Below are positions 58,352 to 64,000 of a DNA stretch of 64,000 nt, one piece after another (positions within the stretch are counted from its first letter, which is position 1; each line of letters begins with the position of its first letter). The notes below the pieces were generated by a model, which did not search any database, had not been told where the DNA came from, and saw only the letters and a program-made list of their open reading frames with translations. The position numbers and the translations under genes were made by a program. The stretch comes from Nelumbo lutea (Eukaryota; Streptophyta; Magnoliopsida; Proteales; Nelumbonaceae): positions 12,582,499-12,646,498 of the forward strand of contig JAKGHH010000006.1 in NCBI GenBank assembly GCA_022828595.1. The letters run 5' to 3'.

Positions 58352-60152
58352 TCATTGCAAGGCTTCGGCCGGTCTGTTGCTCGACTCGGGGGTATCCTTT
58401 CCGTGTTCCCCTTGCCGACCTGCTTTGTTATTATGGTCATTATGTACAAAATTTTTCAAGTATCCGCGACAGATGAGTCCCTCTATCTCATCCCGGAGAT
58501 TATTACATTGTTCAGTACTATGATCGTGATCTTTATGAAAACTACAGTATAGATTTTTGTTCCTTTCGTTTGGATTACTCTTTAGGCGAGGTGGCCACTT
58601 TATGTAGGGGGCGTCCTTGATTGTCATCAGGATCTCTGTCCGCCTTGTGTTCAACAGCGTATAATCCGTCCGAACTGCTAAGGGAGCTCGGGACGGCTGG
58701 CTTGGCTTCGCCTCTCTGGCCTAGCTTCTTCTGTCGCCTGGGTTGGAGGGCTCGCCTTCTCTTTTTCTTTTTTCAACCCCGCCTTTAGTTCTTTGGTTGA
58801 TTTTTTCCTCCGTTCTCATGAACTTGTCCGCGAGCTTGAGGAAATCGGCCACAGTTTCTGGCTGGCTTGCCACCATGTGCCATTTGAATTTTTTGTGCGT
58901 TACCCCTCTTTTGGCCGTTGTGAGCTGTACCGCGGGGTCTAACCATGGGATCTGCAAGCATGCTTCATTGAACCACTTGATGTAGCTCCGGATGGGTTCT
59001 CCTTCTCTTTGGATTACCCCGAAGATACTTTCCTCGGTTCTGGGGCACCGCTTGCTGGTAACAAAGTGTGCGGTGAAGATCTTTACGAACTGGGCCCAGC
59101 TTCTTATTGACCCGGAAGCTAGGTTCTGGTACCAGGTGCGGGCCACCCCCTGAAGGTGGTGGTGAAGGCCACGCACATGCATGACTCACTGGCCCTAGCA
59201 AGGTGCATTTGTGACTGGAATGCGTCGACGTGGTCGTTGGGGTCAAAGGACCCATCATACTTGTCCAGAGATGGAAGTTTGAAGTCTCTGGGCATGGGGA
59301 CTGCCAGAAGTTCTGATGAAAGGGGGGAAGGAACTGAGAGAATTGGAATGATTTTTACCTCGTCCGTGCTCGTCTCTTCTTTGTCTCTGAGCTCAGGTAG
59401 GACATGGGTAGCAGTTCGGCGACTTTGTCGGCACCTTCTTTGAGTGGGCCTGGTGTTGGCACTGCTGGCCTCCGTGTTGCCGAGCTCGATGGGCCCGGAA
59501 TGCTGGCCTACTACTAGGGCGCTGAACCGGTTCTCCATGAGTGGGAACTCGGGCTTGGAGCGCCGAGGTGATTTTGTGGGCGAGGTTCCTGACCCACCTG
59601 CAAGCTGCGAGGCGAGGGTGATTTTTCTTTGCTTTCGGCCTAGGGATGAGGCCTGGCTATTAGGGGGGTTCTGGGGTTGGGAAGCTTCTCCTCGGTGAGG
59701 TCATCCACCTTGAGGGGAGGCCTTAATCGGCTTCGAAACAGGGTGCTGGGGGGGAGCAATGACTGGTTTAGGTGTAGCTGAGGGAACTGCTACTGATAAT
59801 GGTGCTGGGAGAGGTGGTGCAGTACCTGGTGTTGCTGGAGTTGGTGCTGCTGGAATTGTTGCATTTGGGCTTGCATTGCCTGCATGCATTGCATTAGATC
59901 GTCCAGTTGGTTCTGGCGGGTTGCCAGTGGGACAGTAGTTGGTTCAACGAAGTTTGTTTCAATAGGGAGTGGAAGAGGGATGTTCAACGAAGGAGGGTTC
60001 AGGGGTGCCACTGCTTGTGGCACATTCAAACTGGGGATCCCATCCACTGAAAGAGGGATGGTGAACTGCCCAATGCACACCACGGGAACTTGGAGTTACT
60101 CTCCGGTGGTGGCCATTTCTGTTCCACGTCTAGCACTACTGGAGGAGGCCAT
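58352..60152 (-). pseudogene. Gag of element E
   Basis: Start at 60152 ('MASSSSARRGTEMATTGE', then a TAA). N-terminus Pro/Gln/His-rich with 'MQAMQAQMQQFQQHQLQQHQ'. Capsid core: 'LPSLDKYDGSFDPNDHVDAF' (about 59240-59300), 'GVARTWYQNLASGSIRSWAQFVKIFTAHF', 'FGVIQREGEPIRSYIKWFNEA', 'ADKFMRTEEKIN'. Knuckle 'YCSFHKDHDHSTEQC', then 'LRDEIEGLICRGYLKNFV'. A few stops and a frameshift near 59150. It is homologous to the gag of D. Confidence 0.88.
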
Positions 60153-60215
60153 GGGTGTTGGAGTTTTTGAAAGAAGGGTAGGTAAGAGAGATTTAGAGGG
60201 AGGCTTTTAGAAGCG

Positions 60216-60233
60216 TTCCCACAGACGGCGCCA
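60216..60233 (-). promoter_or_regulatory. Primer-binding site of element E
   Basis: Minus-strand TGGCGCCGTCTGTGGGAA, two bases after the LTR end. Perfect Tat-type primer site. Confidence 0.9.
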
Positions 60234-60235
60234 AT

Positions 60236-61088
60236 TGATGGAGCGCAATCTGGCTGGTCTTAGCTGTCAACGATTTCGCCTCTGATTGGAGCGACGGGAA
60301 GCCTGAAATGGGGAAGATGAGGGAACTCCAGGGGGAACCCAGTGAGATAACTCCGAAGCTCAAGTTAGTATTCTCTCAAAGGCAAAGTAAAGACCAGATG
60401 GCGCAAAGTTCACATACCTTGTTGTTGGGGGTAGGGGGCCATTTATAACCACTTTGCATACTCACTCCGAAGCCCCTGTCAGGTTAGGTATGATTACCTT
60501 TGTCTCTGTCAGTTCGGGTGTCATCCTTTCTGTTGGGACAGAACCGCCATTGCTCCTTGTCAGAGCCATCTTTGTAACTAGAGATGGCGGCGTCAGGTGG
60601 TGGTGGCAGGTGGCCATTTGGAGTGCAGTCATCAAGCGTCAAATCCCAAGTCAGTTAGGTGCGCCGCCCCTGGGTACGAACTTCCTCGGTGTCAGGCATG
60701 GTACGGTTTGTTCGGTCTGGCATCCTGGAGGCGATGTGCTGGAGTGGTGAGCGAGGTGAAGTCTTGAGCTCGGAGGTTTGTCCTGTATTGCTAGTGCAGA
60801 CTAGTTCGGTGAGGTGTGTCCTGAACTGCTATAATGCAGGCTAGTTCGGCGAGTTCGGCGAGGTGTGTCTCGAACTGCTACATGGTAGGCCAGTTCGGGC
60901 TACTGTCGGTGGCTTGGGGCCAAAGGGGGAGTTTGGGCTCCTAGTAGGGAGTTCGGACTGCTGGTAGGGGAGTTTGATCCGCTGGTTTCTCCCCTTGGTG
61001 CTCACGCCTTAGGCGTGCTTTTGTGCCGAGCTGTTGCCTTTGCCACATGTTACGTAACTATGAGGTCGGGCCAAATCTTCCTTCATCA
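60236..61088 (-). repeat. 5' LTR of element E
   Basis: Plus strand TGATGGAGCG ... CTTCCTTCATCA, 853 bp. It has two instead of three AGTTCGG/GTGTGTC/GAACT units (60800-60900). ORFs in it are incidental. Confidence 0.9.
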
Positions 61089-61093
61089 GTCTT

Positions 61094-62060
61094 CTTGCAT
61101 GGGGAATATCTCTCTATACAAGGAGATATTCCCTATGTATGATTGTAAAAAGCTATGACGATGGTTCGAGAATGGTCTTGTGAGGGCTGAATCCGTTCTC
61201 GGATTTGCTATGCTTGATACAAATGGCTTGTATTACTATATGGGTCTCCTCCAAGAGAATAAGTATATGTTTCGCATCGATGCTGTAGATGCAGTGTTGA
61301 TGTGTGGGTTGGAAGTACCATGTCTTTTTTTGTTTGGAAATGTTGCTGTCAGGTAGGACACTTCCTAGAGAAACAACAACGTTTTCTATTTGGTTCCAAT
61401 GCTCTACGAAAAATTTTCAGTACTGGTATCCATTATCCAATGCCACGTCACTGCCACTTCACGTCCATGTTGGCATCAACGAGTTGTAGCTCTAGGAAAC
61501 ACCAAATTCGGCGTTGCTCCAAGCCATGCCCTTTCGATTTCCAAGGTGTGACTTGGAGCATCCTTTTTTATGGAAAAACGATTCGAAACAAATGATTGTT
61601 TCCTAGAGCATCGTTTTTCTGACGTGGTGCTGATGTGGCATTGTTTTCAGGAGCAATGACAATGATGCCAAACAGACGCAAAGTAGGTGTTTGGCATCAA
61701 TGCTGAGAACATCACACCATTTTCTCATAAAAACATTGCTAGGAGCCTAAACATGTGGAGTTGTAAGGTGTTTATTTTTTATTTGGAAATGGTGCTACCA
61801 TATAGGCGTTTTCTAAGAAAAGAGCATTGGTTTTGAGTGCTGGCAACAACGTTTTTAACATTGATCGACATTATCCAACGTCCAAGATGATGCTGCATTA
61901 TTGCACCGCTGAAAGCAATGCACCGTTTTCTTAAAAAACATTGAATTTGGCATTACTCCAGTCCACACTTTCCCAATTTCCAATGCATGGTCTAAAGTAA
62001 TGTTTTTTGGAAAAACAATACCAAACAAGAGGGCATTGTTTAAAACACTGCTTTCTCTAA
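61094..62060. other. Low-copy stretch with fold-back words, no gene
   Basis: A perfect 11-bp-arm hairpin GGGAATATCTC / GAGATATTCCC is at 61102-61133. GATGCCAAACA / TGTTTGGCATC face each other at about 61662-61697 and look like two abutting worn MITE ends. Nothing coding is recognised. Confidence 0.4.
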
Positions 62061-62199
62061 TGTGACATCATTCCTCAACAATGCTTCCCCGCACATGGAT
62101 TCAAAAACACGCGCCTCCTCGTCACCTCGTGATCTCCATCATATGGTATGTGTTCTTCGTCCTCGTCCTTTCATGTATGCTTATGACAAACTGCTTATG

Positions 62200-62376
62200 T
62201 GCACCTCCATTAAAGAGGTGGCTTCCATCCTCGTGGCTGCAGTGAAGAAGGTTGGTCCAGCTATGCAACAACAAGCGCTTATGTTGATGGATGCTGCAAC
62301 CATTAATATACACCATCTTCTGAAGCTTGGTGTTAAGGCTCGTGGTTGCAATGGTTTGTCTTATACTCTCAATTAA
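62200..62376 (+). pseudogene. Fragment of an IscA-like iron-sulfur assembly gene
   Basis: The frame '[50 protein letters not shown]' matches the first half of plant mitochondrial IscA-like proteins (A-type Fe-S carriers): 'QALxLTDAAxxRIxxLL' then '[20 protein letters not shown]'. The first of the three cluster-binding Cys (ARGCNG) is present. About 8-9 residues normally between 'HLL' and 'KLGVK' are missing, and TAA follows 'YTLN', overlapping a possible splice donor (AAGTAGGT). The second half with the C-terminal CGCG box is not found downstream. Likely a captured or relict exon. Confidence 0.75.
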
Positions 62377-64000
62377 GTAGGTTTGAACTTCTTTAATTTC
62401 ATTATGGTGTTCTGAAATTTGATGAAACAATTGTCTTTTTGAGATTTATAATGTCATCGATTGCTTGAAATGTAGAAAAGATATTTAAAGCACAAAGGGG
62501 TTTTAGATTTTCATTATTGCCAATCAGAAGCATAGAAGATTCTTGTTTATAGATCATTTGATCTCCAAAAATTCTACTTAGATGCTTCCACTGACACAAT
62601 TTCAAAATGCGTTGAAGAGTCTCTGAAATTGATTTGAAAAAAGGCCATGGGTATACAATGGACATGACAAACTAAAGACAGTGGGGCAAACTTAATTAAG
62701 AGATAGAGAAGGCTGGTGGTTCTGGTTCAAAGAAAATGAACAGTGTTTTGAAGGATATTTTAATAGATCTACATCTAAAGGGGAAAATAGGCATTTTGAA
62801 AAAATAAACACATTTGATCGGCTTTTTGTTTAGGAAGTGAGGTAGTTGCGTATTTTCTAAAAAGTAGGAGGCTTTTATTAAAATGACGGGAGAGATTTCT
62901 ATCATTGTACATTAGGTATCCTTACTTACTGTTGTTTATCTACCATGAGTAATTGATACTCTTAGGTATCCTTACTTACTGTTGGACTTAATATAGCAGT
63001 AAATGAGTAAATGAATGCAGTTACTGGTCGGCCAATTTACCCCTATTAGAACCGACAAATGAAGAAAACCTAAATATTTAGACTGTTTGGTAATAATCAT
63101 TTTAGGCCTTTATAAGTTATTTAAGACAGATATTTCCAGCCTCCTCTCTTGTTAAACCAAAAAACCAAATTTTAGATGGTATTTGGAAGTGTCGGTTTTT
63201 TTGGGATTAATTTCAAGAAAAAATGCCTTTTAAGACCTATTTTAAAAAATAAAATAAATAAATAAATAAAACGCTTTGATTTGTTTGAAAATGTTTCTGC
63301 CATGTAGGCAGTGAACAATACTATACTATTTGGTATGGTGGTTTTCATCATCATTTTTCATGTATGTTGCCTCCAATGGTTTACTGGTGGATTCCGATTT
63401 ATGAAACATGCCCGTGGTTCAAGCATTTTTTAAACCAAACAATCATGTATATGGGCATTTGATAACACCTATATAAATCTGATGTGACACCATTTTTTAA
63501 AAAAATGACTACAATTTTAAACATCCCTAATCTTTCAAACTTTAAAAACCCCAAAATTCGAAGACTTACCAAACACATAATGGCTAATATAACGTGGAAT
63601 CAAATACAAATTAGTGAAGAGACTACAATTTTCCCAACCCAAGTCCCTAGAAGGACCCAAAAGACGAAAAGTTAATTCTTAGCGAGGGGAACATCTCCTA
63701 AGCGTTGTATATCATTTCATTAAAAAAAATGGTTGTGAGTGAGAAGAGAGCTTTTATTTATTCGTTTATTTATTTTATTAAAAAAAACATAGATGAAGCG
63801 GTGCACTAATTGTAGCTGAGAAATTCTCCAGCCTCCATTGCTCAATCTTTATTTCTTGTGAAAATTCATGGAGAATCCATTCCATCTGTATAGATTGAAT
63901 TCAGTTACACAATGACCTGCAAAACCGCCGGCCCTTTTGCTTAGTGTTGGTTGATCCCCCTTCTCACGTCTTTTTTATTCCCCTTTTTTCTTTGCAATAT
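62377..64000. other. AT-rich 3' end of window, no gene supported
   Basis: A minus-strand open frame at 62402-62665 (87 codons, 'LQRILKLCQWKHLSRIFGDQM') is not recognised. GGTATCCTTACTTACTGTTG occurs at about 62915 and 62967 (52-bp spacing). (AAAT)n near 63248-63270. MITE-like words (GGTATTTGG, TGTTTGG) at 63178-63450 without defined ends. Confidence 0.4.

Larger units (their letters stand above)
51970..61088 (-). mobile_element. Ty3/gypsy Tat-like element E with an antisense gene
   Basis: Perfect GTCTT target duplication (51965-51969, 61089-61093). LTRs 866 and 853 bp, very similar. Read on the minus strand: 5' LTR, primer site, gag, protease, RT, RNase H, second RNase H, integrase zinc region, [integrase core deleted], then an oppositely oriented gene, polypurine tract and 3' LTR. 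This layout, with an extra antisense ORF between pol and the 3' LTR, is a known Tat-lineage feature (family knowledge). It is the youngest-looking gypsy element here. Confidence 0.93.

Noticed and set aside
58173..58552. Plus-strand open frames opposite E gag/protease
   Set aside because: Shadow frames of GC-rich pol/gag coding on the minus strand; no independent support.
62402..62665. Second exon of the IscA-like gene
   Set aside because: Neither strand shows the MDFV or C-terminal CGCG motifs expected for that protein.

Overview
This window is nuclear DNA from a seed plant, almost certainly a flowering plant. It consists nearly entirely of nested, decayed LTR retrotransposons with small DNA transposons (MITEs) and SINE-like insertions between them. 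The plant call rests on Ty1/copia elements primed by initiator-Met tRNA, Ty3/gypsy elements of the Tat and Athila types, hAT/PIF-Harbinger/Mutator-like MITEs, and a fragment of a plant-type IscA-like iron-sulfur assembly gene. I see no intact host gene, tRNA, rRNA or bacterial-type operon. I cannot name the species.

Left part (1-26.8 kb). A minus-strand copia relic with a 202-bp LTR (388-2935) carries a hAT MITE. It abuts a plus-strand Tat-like gypsy pol relic (2936-5032). Next comes a nest of one long-LTR copia family: element A (5033-14408, two LTRs), a second LTR lacking its first ~75 bp plus leader (element B, 14409-17133), element C inserted in B's leader with a perfect GTTTC target duplication (17134-25697), and the end of B (25698-26247). 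The gag-pol genes of A and C carry many stops. C has lost its protease and integrase catalytic residues but keeps a long readable RT-RNase H.

Middle (28-43.7 kb). A Mutator-like MITE (9-bp duplication ATCATATTA) was split by Tat-like gypsy D (28427-43568, plus). D itself holds a hAT MITE (32915-33229), a 5'-half Athila-like element F on the minus strand (LTR, primer site, 2.6-kb leader full of the palindrome CAGATCTG, and gag), and a gag-only non-autonomous element G (40053-42929). G inserted exactly into D's polypurine tract.

Right part (43.7-64 kb). About 8 kb of low-copy AT-rich DNA has MITEs, two SINE-like insertions, a 375-bp tandem duplication and a MITE nested in a MITE. A well-bounded Tat-like gypsy E follows (51970-61088, minus, perfect GTCTT duplication). 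E has gag, protease, RT and RNase H but no integrase core. Between pol and its 3' LTR it carries an oppositely oriented gene with its own TATA box, a helically phased GACGTG repeat array upstream, and an apparent three-exon structure. D preserves the same antisense gene in degraded form. The last 3 kb hold an IscA-like exon fragment and otherwise unrecognised AT-rich DNA.

The elements act only as parasites here. Gag packages RNA, RT-RNase H makes cDNA from tRNA primers, and integrase inserts it. Most copies lack at least one of these functions, so any recent movement must have been supplied in trans.
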